A stretch of 64,000 nt of DNA from Microglena sp. YARC (taxonomy: Eukaryota > Chlorophyta > Chlorophyceae > Chlamydomonadales > Chlamydomonadaceae): assembly GCA_022414725.1 (NCBI GenBank), contig CM039462.1, positions 41,050,122 through 41,114,121 on the forward strand, in the 5' to 3' direction. The notes under the pieces were generated by a model, which was not told the DNA's origin, ran no database searches, and saw only the letters and a program-made list of their open reading frames with translations. Shown in pieces: positions 1-11,399 of the stretch. Made by a program: the position numbers and the translations under genes. Every line of letters starts with the position of its first letter. The first letter of the stretch is position 1.

Positions 1-131
1 TTTTCACTTTTATCGCTCTTGCTATTTGCAGGGTTGGAACTCGTCTCCTTGGTCTCCATCAGACCCAGTGCTCGCTGGATGAAGCTTGGCTTATCAGATG
101 GCGTGTCAGATATGCGTGTAGGGTCACAGGC
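1..131 (-). CDS. DEP gene exon, partial, polar region
   Basis: On the minus strand the acceptor is CACCACAG|GCCTGTG, phase 0, matching the phase 0 end of the 8553-8706 exon. The open frame runs to the window edge and encodes a polar segment with ISDTPSDKPSFIQRALGLME and KETSSNPANSKSDKSE. A second near-copy of the acceptor context (CACCACAGGCCTGCG) lies about 75 bp upstream in the intron. No domain is recognisable in this piece. Confidence 0.55.
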
Positions 132-3100
132 CTGTGGTGTGTGGTGGTGTGAGGTGGTGTGTGGTGGTTCGTGGTGGGAGTAGGGGCGCAGGCCTGTGGT
201 GGTTCGTGGATGGTGTGAGTCAGTTGGGCAGTCAGTTGTGAACTACGCTTGATCAGTCAGTTAGCCAGCCAATCAGTCCGTTTGTCCGTCTGTCCTTCAG
301 CCATCCAGCCACCCAACCAGCCAGTTGACAATTACAGTCAGCCAGCTAGTCAGCCAGTCAACCAGCCAGCCAGCTTATTAGCCAGCCAACCAATAAGCGA
401 ACCAGCCAGCTTATCAGCCAGCCAGCCAGCCAGCTTATCAGCCGGCCAGCCAGCTAGCCAACCAAGCAACCAGCCATATTATCAGCCAGCCAATCAGTAA
501 GCCTACCAGCCAGCCAGGTTACCAGCCAGCCAACCAATCAGCCTACCAGCCAGAAATCCAGCTAATCAGCCAGATTATCAGCCAGCCAGCCAGCCAATCA
601 ATCAGCCAGCCAGATAATCAGTCAGTCCCACTCACCTCATCATCAAAGGAGTCAGTAGATTCGCTAGTGTGAATCGAATGATCCAAAGATGTGCTGCCGT
701 TGCTACATCGGACCATCTGTTCATGTTAGTCGATGCATTAGCCAACCAGACAGCTTGTGAGCCAGCCAGCCAGCCAACCAGCCAGCCAGCCAACCAGCCA
801 GCTTATCAGCCAGCCAGCCAACCAGCCAGCTTATAAGCTAGCCAGCCAGCCAGCCAACCAGCCAGCCAGCTTATCAGCTAGCCAGCAGCCAGCCAGCCAA
901 CCAGCCAGCTTATCAGCCAGCCCAGCCAGCCAGCCATTATCAGCCGGCCAGCCAGCTAGCCAACCAAGCAACCAGCCATTATCAGCCAATATCAGCCAGC
1001 CAGCCATCAGTAAGCCTACCAGCCAGCCAGGTTACCAGCCAGCCAACCAATCAGCCTACCAGCCAGAAATCCAGCTAATCAGCCAGATTATCAGCCAGCC
1101 AGCCAGCCAATCAATCAGCCAGCCAGATAATCAGTCAGTCCCACTCACCTCATCATCAAAGGAGTCAGTAGATTCGCTAGTGTGAATCGAATGATCCAAA
1201 GATGTGCTGCCGTTGCTACATCGGGACCATCTGTTCATGTTAGTCGATGCATTAGCCAACCAGACAGCTTGTGAGCCAGCCAGCCAGCCAACCAGCCAGC
1301 CAGCCAACCAGCCAGCTTATCAGCCAGCCAGCCAACCAGCCAGCTTATAAGCTAGCCAGCCAGCCAGCCAACCAGCCAGCTTATCAGCTAGCCAGCCAGC
1401 CAGCCAACCAGCCAGCTTATCAGCCAGCCAGCCAGCCAGCTTATCAGCCGGCCAGCCAGCTAGCCAACCAAGCAACCAGCCATATTATCAGCCAGCCAAT
1501 CAGTAAGCCTACCAGCCAGCCAGGTTACCAGCCAGCCAACCAATCAGCCTACCAGCCAGAAATCCAGCTAATCAGCCAGATTATCAGCCAGCCAGCCAGC
1601 CAATCAATCAGCCAGCCAGATAATCAGTCAGTCCCACTCACCTCATCATCAAAGGAGTCAGTAGATTCGCTAGTGTGAATCGAATGATCCAAAGATGTGC
1701 TGCCGTTGCTACATCGGGACCATCTGTTCATGTTAGTCGATGCATTAGCCAACCAGACAGCTTGTGAGCCAGCCAGCCAGCCAACCAGCCAGCCAGCCAA
1801 ACCAGCCAGCTTATCAGCCAGCCAGCCAACCAGCCAGCTTATAAGCTAGCCAGCCAGCCAGCCAACCAGCCAGCTTATCAGCTAGCCAGCCAGCCAGCCA
1901 ACCAGCCAGCTTATCAGCCAGCCAGCCAGCCAGCTTATCAGCCGGCCAGCCAGCTAGCCAACCAAGCAACCAGCCATATTATCAGCCAGCCAATCAGTAA
2001 GCCTACCAGCCAGCCAGGTTACCAGCCAGCCAACCAATCAGCCTACCAGCCAGAAATCCAGCTAATCAGCCAGATTATCAGCCAGCCAGCCAGCCAATCA
2101 ATCAGCCAGCCAGATAATCAGTCAGTCCCACTCACCTCATCATCAAGAGTCAGTAGATTCGCTAGTGTGAATCGAATGATCCAAAGATGTGCTGCCGTTG
2201 CTACATCGGACCATCTGTTCATGTTAGTCGATGCATTAGCCAACCAGACAGCTTGTGAGCCAGCCAGCCAGCCAACCAGCCAGCCAGCCAACCAGCCAGC
2301 TTATCAGCCAGCCAGCCAACCAGCCAGCTTATAAGCTAGCCAGCCAGCCAGCCAACCAGCCAGCTTATCAGCTAGCCAGCCAGCCAGCCAACCAGCCAGC
2401 TTATCAGCCAGCCAGCCAGCCAGCTTATCAGCCGGCCAGCCAGCTAGCCAACCAAGCAACCAGCCATATTATCAGCCAGCCAATCAGTAAGCCTACCAGC
2501 CAGCCAGGTTACCAGCCAGCCAACCAATCAGCCTACAGCCAGAAATCCAGCTAATCAGCCAGATTATCAGCCAGCCCAGCCAGCCAATGAATCAGCCAGC
2601 CAGCCATAATCAGTTATCAGTCCCAGCTAGCAGCCTCATCATCAAAGGAGTCAGTAGATTCAGCTAGTGTGAATCGAATGATTCCAAAGATGTGCTGCCG
2701 TTGCTACATCGGGACCATCTGTTCATGTTAGTCGATGCATTAGCCAACCAGACAGCTTGTGAGCCAGCCAGCCAGCCAACCAGCCAGCCAGCCAACCAGC
2801 CAGCTTATCAGCCAGCCAGCCAACCAGCCAGCTTATAAGCTAGCCAGCCAGCCAGCCAACCAGCCAGCTTATCAGCTAGCCAGCCAGCCAGCCAACCAGC
2901 CAGCTTATCAGCCAGCCAGCCAGCCAGCTTATCAGCCGGCCAGCCAGCTAGCCAACCAAGCAACCAGCCATATTATCAGCCAGCCAATCAGTAAGCCTAC
3001 CAGCCAGCCAGGTTACCAGCCAGCCAACCAATCAGCCTACCAGCCAGAAATCCAGCTAATCAGCCAGATTATCAGCCAGCCAGCCAGCCAATCAATCAGC

Positions 3101-6100
3101 CAGCCAGATAATCAGTCAGTCCCACTCACCTCATCATCAAAGGAGTCAGTAGATTCGCTAGTGTGAATCGAATGATCCAAAGATGTGCTGCCGTTGCTAC
3201 ATCGGGACCATCTGTTCATGTTAGTCGATGCATTAGCCAACCAGACAGCTTGTGAGCCAGCCAGCCAGCCAACCAGCCAGCCAGCCAACAGCCAGCTTAT
3301 CAGCCAGCCAGCCAACCAGCCAGCTTATAAGCTAGCCAGCCAGCCAGCCAACCAGCCAGCTTATCAGCTAGCCAGCCAGCCAGCCAGCCAACCAGCCAGC
3401 TTATCAGCCAGCCAATCAGCCAGCCAGCTTATCAGCCGGCAGCAGCTAGCCAACCAAGCAACCAGCCATATTATCAGCCAGCCAATCAGTAAGCCTACCA
3501 GCCAGCCAGGTTACCAGCCAGCCAACCAATCAGCCTACCAGCCAGAAATCCAGCTAATCAGCCAGATTATCAGCCAGCCAGCCAGCCAATCAATCAGCCA
3601 GCCAGATAATCAGTCAGTCCCACTCACCTCATCATCAAAGGAGTCAGTAGATTCGCTAGTGTGAATCGAATGATCCAAAGATGTGCTGCCGTTGCTACAT
3701 CGGGACCATCTGTTCATGTTAGTCGATGCATTAGCCAACCAGACAGCTTGTGAGCCAGCCAGCCAGCCAACCAGCCAGCCAGCCAACCAGCCAGCTTATC
3801 AGCCAGCCAGCCAACCAGCCAGCTTATAAGCTAGCCAGCCAGCCAGCCAACCAGCCAGCTTATCAGCTAGCCAGCCAGCCAGCCAACCAGCCAGCTTATC
3901 AGCCAGCCAGCCAGCCAGCTTATCAGCCGGCCAGCCAGCTAGCCAACAAGCAACCAGCCATATTATCAGCCAGCCAATCAGTAAGCCTACCAGCCAGCCA
4001 GGTTACCAGCCAGCCAACCAATCAGCCTACCAGCCAGAAATCCAGCTAATCAGCCAGATTATCAGCCAGCCAGCCAGCCAATCAATCAGCCAGCCAGATA
4101 ATCAGTCAGTCCCACTCACCTCATCATCAAAGAGTCAGTAGATTCGCTAGTGTGAATCGAATGATCCAAAGATGTGCTGCCGTTGCTACATCGGGACCAT
4201 CTGTTCATGTTAGTCGATGCATTAGCCAACCAGACAGCTTGTGAGCCAGCCAGCCAGCCAACCAGCCAGCCAGCCAACCAGCCAGCTTATCAGCCAGCCA
4301 GCCAACCAGCCAGCTTATAAGCTAGCCAGCCAGCCAGCCAACCAGCCAGCTTATCAGCTAGCCAGCCAGCCAGCCAGCCAACCAGCCAGCTTATCAGCCA
4401 GCCAGCCAGCCAGCTTATCAGCGGCCAGCCAGCTAGCCAACCAAGCCAGCCACCAGCCATTATTATCAGCCAGCCAATAATCAGTAGCTACCAGCCAGCC
4501 CAGGTTACCAGCCAGCCGATGCATTAGCCAACCAGACAGCTTACAGCCAGCCAGAAGCCAGCTAGCCATCAGCCAGCCATTATCAGCCAGCCAGCCAGCC
4601 AATCAATCAGCCAGCCAGATAATCAGTCAGTCCCACTCACCTCATCATCAAAGGAGTCAGTAGATTCGCTAGTGTGAATCGAATGATCCAAAGATGTGCT
4701 GCCGTTGCTACATCGGGACCATCTGTTCATGTTAGTCGATGCATTAGCCAACCAGACAGCTTGTGAGCCAGCCAGCCAGCCAACCAGCCAGCCAGCCAAC
4801 CAGCCAGCTTATCAGCCAGCCAGCCAACCAGCCAGCTTATAAGCTAGCCAGCCAGCCAGCCAACCAGCCAGCTTATCAGCTAGCCAGCCAGCCAGCCAAC
4901 CAGCCAGCTTATCAGCCAGCCAGCCAGCCAGCTTATCAGCCGGCCAGCCAGCTAGCCAACCAAGCAACCAGCCATATTATCAGCCAGCCAATCAGTAAGC
5001 CTACCAGCCAGCCAGGTTACCAGCCAGCCAACCAATCAGCCTACCAGCCAGAATCCAGCTAATCAGCCAGATTATCAGCCAGCCAGCCAGCCAATCAATC
5101 AGCCAGCCAGATAATCAGTCAGTCCCACTCACCTCATCATCAAAGGAGTCAGTAGATTCGCTAGTGTGAATCGAATGATCCAAAGATGTGCTGCCGTTGC
5201 TACATCGGGACCATCTGTTCATGTTAGTCGATGCATTAGCCAACCAGACAGCTTGTGAGCCAGCCAGCCAGCCAACCAGCCAGCCAGCCAACCAGCCAGC
5301 TTATCAGCCAGCCAGCCAACCAGCCAGCTTATAAGCTAGGCCAGCCAGCCAGCCAACCAGCCAGCTTATCAGCTAGCCAGCCAGCCAGCCAAACCAGCCA
5401 GCTTATCAGCCAGCCAGCCAGCCAGCTTATCAGCCGGCCAGCCAGCTAGCCAACCAAGCAACCAGCCATATTATCAGCCAGCCAATCAGTAAGCCTACCA
5501 GCCAGCCAGGTTACCAGCCAGCCAACCAATCAGCCTACCAGCCAGAAATCCAGCTAATCAGCCAGATTATCAGCCAGCCAGCCAGCCAATCAATCAGCCA
5601 GCCAGATAATCAGTCAGTCCCACTCACCTCATCATCAAAGGAGTCAGTAGATTCGCTAGTGTGAATCGAATGATCCAAAGATGTGCTGCCGTTGCTACAT
5701 CGGGACCATCTGTTCATGTTAGTCGATGCATTAGCCAACCAGACAGCTTGTGAGCCAGCCAGCCAGCCAACCAGCCAGCCAGCCAACCAGCCAGCTTATC
5801 AGCCAGCCAGCCAACCAGCCAGCTTATAAGCTAGCCAGCCAGCCAGCCAACCAGCCAGCTTATCAGCTAGCCAGCCAGCCAGCCAACCCAGCCAGCTTAT
5901 CAGCCAGCCAGCCAGCCAGCTTATCAGCCGGCCAGCCAGCTAGCCAACCAAGCAACCAGCCATATTATCAGCCAGCCAATCAGTAAGCCTACCAGCCAGC
6001 CAGTTACCAGCCAGCCAACCAATCAGCCTACCAGCCAGAAATCCAGCTAATCAGCCAGATTATCAGCCAGCCAGCCAGCCAATCAATCAGCCAGCCAGAT

Positions 6101-6260
6101 ATCAGTCAGTCCCACTCACCTCATCATCAAGGAGTCAGTAGATTCGCTAGTGTGAATCGAATGATCCAAAGATGTGCTGCCGTTGCTACATCGGACCATC
6201 TGTTCATGTTAGTCGATGCATTAGCCAACCAGACAGCTTGTGAGCCAGCCAGCCAGCCAA

Positions 6261-6293
<33 letters not shown>

Positions 6294-6374
6294 TTATAAG
6301 CAGCCAGCCAGCCAGCCAACCAGCCAGCTTATCAGCTAGCCAGCCAGCCAGCCAACCAGCCAGCTTATCAGCCT

Positions 6375-6427
<53 letters not shown>

Positions 6428-6440
6428 ACCAGCCAGCTTA

Positions 6441-6473
<33 letters not shown>

Positions 6474-6476
6474 TTA

Positions 6477-6521
<45 letters not shown>

Positions 6522-6717
6522 TTATCAGCCAGCCAGCCAGCCAGCTTATAAGCCAGCCAGCCAGCCAGCCAGCCAAGCCAGCCAGCCACGCTTATCAGCC
6601 ATCAGCCAGCCAGCAGCCAGCCAGCCACCAGCCAGCCACCAGCCAGCCAGGTTATCAGCTAGCCAGCCAGCCATTATCAGCAGCCAGCCAGCCAGCCAAC
6701 CAGCCAGCTTATCAGCT

Positions 6718-6752
<35 letters not shown>

Positions 6753-6812
6753 AGCCAGCCAGCCAGCCAGCTTATCAGCCAGCCAGCCAGCCAACCAGCC
6801 AGCTTATCAGCT

Positions 6813-6847
<35 letters not shown>

Positions 6848-7266
6848 TTATCAGCTAGCCAGCCAGCCAGCCAACCAGCCAGCTTATCAGCCAGCCAGCC
6901 AGCCAGCCAGCCAACCAGCCAGCTTATCAGCTAGCCAGCCAGCCAGCCAACCAGCCAGCTTATCAGCTAGCAGCCAGCCAGCAAGCAGCCAGCCAGCTTA
7001 TCAGCTAGCCAGCCAGCCAGCCAACCAGCCAGCTTATCAGCCAGCCAGCCAACCAGCCAGCTTATCAGCTAGCCAGCCAGCCAGCCAACCAGCCAGCTTA
7101 TCAGCTAGCCAGCCAGCCAGCCAACCAGCCAGCCAACCAGCCAGCTTATCAGCTAGCCAGCCAGCCAGCCAACCAGCCAGCTTATCAGCTAGCCAGCCAG
7201 CCAGCCAACCAGCCAGCCAACCAGCCAGCTTATCAGCCAGCCAGCCAACCAGCCAGCTTATCAGCT

Positions 7267-7315
<49 letters not shown>

Positions 7316-8396
7316 ACCAGCCAGCTTATCAGCTAGCCAGCCAGCCAGCCAACCAGCCAGCTTATCAGCCAGCCAACCAGCCAGCTTATCAGCTAGCCAG
7401 CCAGCCAGCCAACCAGCCAGCTTATCAGCTAGCCAGCCAGCCAGCCAACCAGCCAGCTTATCAGCCAGCCAGCCAACCAGCCAGCTTATCAGCTAGCCAG
7501 CCAGCCAGCCAACCAGCCAGCTTATCACCTAGCCAGCCAGCCAGCCAACCAGCCAGCCAACCAGCCAGCTTATCAGCTAGCCAGCCAGCCAGCCAACCAG
7601 CCAGCTTATCAGCCTAGCCAGCCAGCCAGCCAACCAGCCAGCCAGCCACCAGCCAGCTTATCAGCCAGCCAGCCAGCCAGCCAACCAGCCAGCTTATCAG
7701 CTAGCCAGCCAGCCAGCCAGCCAGCCAACCAGCCAGCTTATCAGCCAGCCAGCCAGCCAACCAGCCAGCTTATCAGCTAGACAGCCAGCCAGCCAGATTA
7801 TCAGCCAGCCAGCCAGACAACCAATCAGCCAGCCAGCCAGCCAGATTATCAGCCAGCCAACCATAAAGCCAACCAGCCAGCCATCCAACTTATCAGCCAG
7901 CCGACCATTAAGCCAACCAGCCAGCCAGCCAGCTTATCAGACAGTCCCACTCACCTCATCATCTAAGGAGCCAGCAGACTCCCTAGTGTGAACCGGTTGA
8001 TCCAAAGCTGTGCTGCTGTTGCTACATCGGGAACATCTGTTCATGTTAGTTGATGCAATAAGCCAACCAGACAGCTTATGAGCCAGCCAGCCAGCCAACC
8101 AATCAGCCTACCAGCCAGCCAGATTATCAGCCAGCCAGCCAGCCAATCAAGCAGCCAGCCAGATTATCAGCCAGCCAACCAATTAGCCAGCCAGCTTACC
8201 AACCAACCAATCAGCAAGCCAGTCCCACTCACCTCATCATCAAAGGATTCGGTAGATTCCCTAACGTGAATCGGTTGATCCCAAGATGTGCTACCGTCGC
8301 TACATTAGAAAATCAGTTCATGTCAGTCAATCCAATCAGCCAACCATTAAACCAACCAGCCAGCCGGATAATCAGCCAGCCAGCCAACCATTCAGC

Positions 8397-8427
<31 letters not shown>

Positions 8428-10881
8428 CTTATCAGCCAGCCAGAAAACATTAAGCCAACCAGCCAGCCAATCAGCCAACCAACCAATCAGCCAGCCAACC
8501 AATCAGCCAACCAATCAGCCAACCAACCAATCAGCAAGCCAGTCCCACTCACCTCATCATCAAAGGATTCAGTAGATTCCCTAGCGTGAATCGGTTGATC
8601 CAAAGATGTGCTGCCGTCGCTATACCGGGAAAATTGGTTCATGTCAGTCCCGGCTGAATCCCTCAACGGTTGGCCTGAGCCCTGCAATTTGCTTTCCTTG
8701 ACAAACCTGATGAGGGTGAAGAGAGTGCCAATTCCTGTGGTAGTGGTGTGGTGGTGGTTGGATGGTGGTGTACCCCCCCCCCCCCCATCCCTTCCCCCCA
8801 CACCCACCCCCACCCCACACCCCACACACACAAACCACACACACACACCACAAATCTGTTCATGTCAGTCCCAGCTGACTCCTTCAACCTTGCATGTAGA
8901 AGTAATATTGGTCCTCAAACTGGTAATCCCACATGACAGGATGCATGAAGCATTGTAAAATTTGAGTCCAATATTAAATATACTACTAGTAACGAAGTTA
9001 CCTGTACAAGTTATATTGGTCCCCATAATGGTGCTACAGCAAACAACATCTAAGCATTATTATAAAAATATACTTTAGTTACGAAGTTACCAGTTTAAGT
9101 AATATTGGTCCTTGAACTGGTGCTCCCACACATGATGCATGATGCATTGAAAATATAAGTAAAATAAAATAAAAGTATAACTAGTAGCGAACACAAACAA
9201 AATATAAGCATCCTTATCGAAACATACTACTAGTCACAAAGTTACCGATGTAAGTGATATCGGTCCTTGAACTGGTGCTCCCACACTACAAGATGCATGA
9301 GGAAATGTATAATATTTGTACAATATACTACTAGTCACAAGCAAAAACAAAATCTAAGCATTCTTATCAAAATATACTTTAGTAACAAATTTACCGGTAG
9401 AAGTAATACTGGTCCTCGAACTGGTGCTCCCACACAACAAGATGCATGAGGAATTGTATAATATTAGTAAAATATAAAACTAGTAACGATCCAAAACAAA
9501 ATCTAAGCATTAATTACTAAGTTACCTGTAGAAGTAATATTGGTCCTCAAACTGGTGCTCCTAAACAACATGATGGATGAGACATTTTAAAATGTTAGTA
9601 AAATATTAAATATACTACTCGTAACAAAGTTACCTGTAGAAGTAATATTGGTCCTCAAACTGGTGCTCCCAAACAACAAGATGGATGAGGATGATAATTG
9701 TATTAAATTAGTAAAATATAAAACTAGTAACGATCCAAAACAAAATCTAAGCATTAATTACGAAGTTACCTGTAGAAGTAATATTGGTCCTCAAACTGGT
9801 GCTCCCAAACAACAAGATGGATGAGGATGATAATTGTATTAAATTAGTAAAATATAAAACTAGTAACGATCCAAAACAAAATCTAAGCATTAATTACGAA
9901 GTTACCAGTAGATGTTATGTTGGTCCTCGAACTGGTGCTCTCACACGACAAGATGCATGAGGAATTGTATAATACTAGAAAAATATAAAACTAGTAACGA
10001 TCCAAAACAAAATCTAAGCATTAATTACGAAGTTACCTGTAGAAGTAATATTGGTCCTCAAACTGGTGCTCCCAAACAACATGATGGATGAGACCTGCAT
10101 TCATCATGGCTTGTCCCAGGGCACACGCCAACAGCCTGTCAGGGGCATGCCCCATGCGTACCATCCAGTCTACAGCCTCGGATCCAATAAAGCATTTCTT
10201 GTACTTCCGCAGGCGGTACGTCCTGGTGCACGAAGGCAAGGGGGTGCAGGTACAGGTTAGGGCTTTGGTGGGAAGGTCTTTTGCTGTTTGTTGACTATCG
10301 GGCTACGCGTAGCAGCTTCTAGGCAGCTCCTTTCCCCTGTGATTGGTCCAAACCTGAAGCTAGCTAGTGCATCTGAAGGTTGACATTACGGGCATTTCAA
10401 TGCGAGTGAAAGCTTTCGGTTACATTCATTCGCTGGCTGTTGGAGCTGCCTGGAAGCTGCCATGCATAGCCCAAAAATGAAACAGTGAACCAAATTACTA
10501 CCTGGACCCCACCCTTGGAAAGTACCAAATCCCTGAAAGCTACCAAAAGACCTGTTTCTGAAACGAGAAAAAAAACTCTGGGGCCCACCAGTTCTGAATG
10601 ATCTCACTCTTTCGCAGATGGGACCTATCTGTTCTGAATGATCCCACTCTTTCCCAGATGGGACCTACCTGTTCTGAATTATCTCACTCTTTCGCAGATG
10701 GGACCTACCTGTTCTGAATGATCTCACTCTTTCGCAGATGGGACCTACCTGTTCTGAATGATCTCACTCTTTCGCAGATGGGACCTACCTGTTCTGAATG
10801 ATCTCACTCTTTCGCAGATGGGACCTACCTGTTCTGAATGATCTCACTCTTTCGCATCTGAGAGGCAATTTCGTGCAGCCC
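1..10881 (-). CDS. DEP-domain protein gene, partial, four exons visible
   Basis: I assembled a minus-strand gene from four exons: 10829-10881, 10037-10222, 8553-8706 and 131-1, the last running off the window. All junctions are GT-AG and the phases join (2/1, 2/1, 0/0). Together the first three encode a DEP domain: an N-terminal helix (GLHEIASQMRKSEIIQN), then TYRLRKYKKCFIGSEAVDW, a middle helix with LGQAMMNAGLIHHV, and the typical ending EDQYYFYRF completed across the 10037/8706 junction. DEP domains generally place signalling proteins at membranes or bind GPCR or G-protein regulators. A low-complexity Ser/Asp/Glu-rich stretch follows (STSLDQPIHARESTESFDDE). The partner domains lie outside the window, so the specific protein is not identifiable. 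Neither the start codon nor the stop codon is visible. Every intron carries tandem copies of the preceding exon end. Confidence 0.75.
132..8552. repeat. 8.4-kb intronic AGCC satellite containing exon-edge copies
   Basis: The whole intron between the exons at 8553-8706 and 1-131 is repetitive. From about 250 to 6240 there is a higher-order repeat of about 490-520 bp. One part is made of AGCC/AACC tetramers with CTTAT interruptions. The other is a ~130-bp non-tetramer segment which, on the minus strand, is a diverged copy of the 3' end of exon 8553-8706 with its GTGAGT donor. Exon-derived segments begin near 636, 1149, 1642, 2136, 2635, 3130, 3628, 4120, 4641, 5133, 5628, 6120, 7955 and 8233. 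From 6240 to 7930 the array is nearly pure AGCC/AACC/CTTATC with no exon segment. The long Gln/Pro/Ser frames (plus) and Trp/Leu/Ala/Gly frames (minus) are products of the tetramer and not genes. Confidence 0.9.
8553..8706 (-). CDS. DEP gene exon, end of DEP domain and acidic/Ser linker
   Basis: The exon is 154 bp, with acceptor CCTCATCAG|GTTTG and donor GATGAG|GTGAGT. It starts with the last base of the Arg codon, then F-V-K-E-S-K, which completes the family ending YFYRF. It continues with a polar linker (DSAGTDMNQFSRYSDG, STSLDQPIHARESTESFDDE). The last ~100 bases plus donor were copied at least 14 times into the downstream intron (132-8552), making the exon-derived part of the satellite there. 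Confidence 0.75.
8768..8853. repeat. C-run plus CA-rich microsatellite
   Basis: A run of C residues is followed by CCCCAC and CACACA repeats in the intron just upstream (on the minus strand) of exon 8553-8706. It is followed at 8857-8890 by a short diverged copy of the middle of that exon. Confidence 0.8.
8890..10036. repeat. Tandem copies of the 3' edge of the DEP exon
   Basis: About nine diverged copies of the last ~50 bases of exon 10037-10222 plus the start of its intron, spaced about 90-150 bp. Copies begin near 8892, 9000, 9091, 9243, 9390, 9522, 9632, 9770 and 9902. On the minus strand each reads like GAGCACCAGTTTGAGGACCA followed by a TACAG|GTAACT-like donor; several donors are intact. 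The rest of each unit is A/T-rich intron sequence (AAACTAGTAACGATCC). The copies nearest the exon are the most similar to it. Confidence 0.85.
10037..10222 (-). CDS. DEP gene exon, DEP domain core
   Basis: The exon is 186 bp, with acceptor GCACCAG|GAC and donor CTACAG|GTAACT. It encodes TYRLRKYKKCFIGSEAVDWM, a GHAPDRLLACALGQ segment and GLIHHVVWEHQFEDQYYFY. These match the DEP family pattern: an F-x-G-S-E-A-V-D-W core, a conserved helix, then a beta hairpin ending Y-F-Y-R-F. The 3' 50 bp of this exon, with its donor, is repeated about nine times in the following intron (8890-10036). Confidence 0.85.
10285..10485. mobile_element. MITE-like element, CAGCTTCTAGGCAGCTCC family
   Basis: The ends form an inverted repeat: a CTACGCGTAGCAGCTTCTAG segment at the left and a GGAGCTGCCTGGAAGCTGCC segment at the right. 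The same ends are found in the copies at 48075-48262, 54688-54876, 54915-55108, 56830-57005 and 57048-57230. The length is close to 200 bp with no coding capacity. This copy is diverged and its target duplication is not clear. Confidence 0.5.
10589..10828. repeat. Six 40-bp copies of exon 10829-10881 3' edge with donor
   Basis: The 40-bp units begin at 10589, 10629, 10669, 10709, 10749 and 10789 and run directly into the real exon end at 10829. On the minus strand each unit is the last ~30 exon bases (from CTGCGAAAGAGTGAGATCAT) plus the donor ACAG|GTAGGT. Four or five units are almost identical, so this array is young or kept homogeneous. The donor is intact in most units. Confidence 0.9.
10829..10881 (-). 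CDS. DEP gene exon (first visible), N-terminal helix
   Basis: Seventeen codons plus two bases encode GLHEIASQMRKSEIIQN and the first two bases of an Arg codon. The donor is ACAG|GTAGGT and the acceptor ATTCAG|GGG. A GACTAAC branch-point-like motif and a CT-containing tract lie about 30 bases upstream on the minus strand. Phase 2 at the end joins phase 1 of the exon starting at 10222 and restores Arg (AG|G). The acceptor choice is less certain than the donor because the reading frame stays open further upstream. Confidence 0.6.
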
Positions 10882-10888
10882 CTGAATG

Positions 10889-11215
10889 TTGCACATGGTG
10901 TGAGATTGGGTTAGTCCCTTGACCCTATTCAGCGACGCCTGGACTGTGCTGTACACGCAGTACCTGCTTTGTGCACATGGTGTGAGATTGGGTTAGTCCC
11001 TTGACCCTATTCAGCTACGCAAGGACTTTGCTGTATACACAGCACATGCAATGTGCACATGGTTTGAGGTTTGGCAAGTACCTCCAGTGTATCGGTATCT
11101 GTCTACCCCTGGGCAGTGCTGTATACACAGCACATGCAATGTGCACATGGTTTGAGGTTGAGTAAGTCCCTTGACCCTATTTGGCTACCCCTGGACTGTG
11201 CTGTGTACCAATCAA
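10889..11215. repeat. Tandem copies of an intron 3' end with branch-point-like motif
   Basis: About four copies of an ~83-bp unit begin near 10891, 10974, 11057 and 11141. On the minus strand each has AGGGACTAACCCAATCTC followed by CACACCATGTGC and, in the copy next to the exon, the acceptor ATTCAG. They therefore look like duplicated acceptor regions including the branch point. From 11215 to 11400 there are further short CACATGCATGC repeats. Confidence 0.65.
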
Positions 11216-11399
11216 CATGCATGCTGTCCCCCTTCACAATCTGTTCCACATGAACCCATCCTCTCATCCACATGCATGCTGCCCCCTCAAGGGCCAGACC
11301 ACATGCATCTATCCTCCGAGCCACATGCATGCAGCAAGTCTCCAGTGTATATTCAATATGCATCCGTCTTCCAATCCACATGCATACAGCCACTGGGTG

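Noticed and set aside
757..6240. CRISPR-like array (regular repeats with spacers)
   Set aside because: Units are ~495 bp and made of exon copies and tetramer repeats. There are no short palindromic repeats, no unique spacers and no cas genes, and the genome is eukaryotic.
249..8589. Long Gln/Pro/Ser/Ala frames (plus) and Trp/Leu/Ala/Gly frames (minus)
   Set aside because: They follow mechanically from the AGCC tetramer array, occur in several frames, and have no conserved start or splice context. The real coding information there is the exon 8553-8706 copies.
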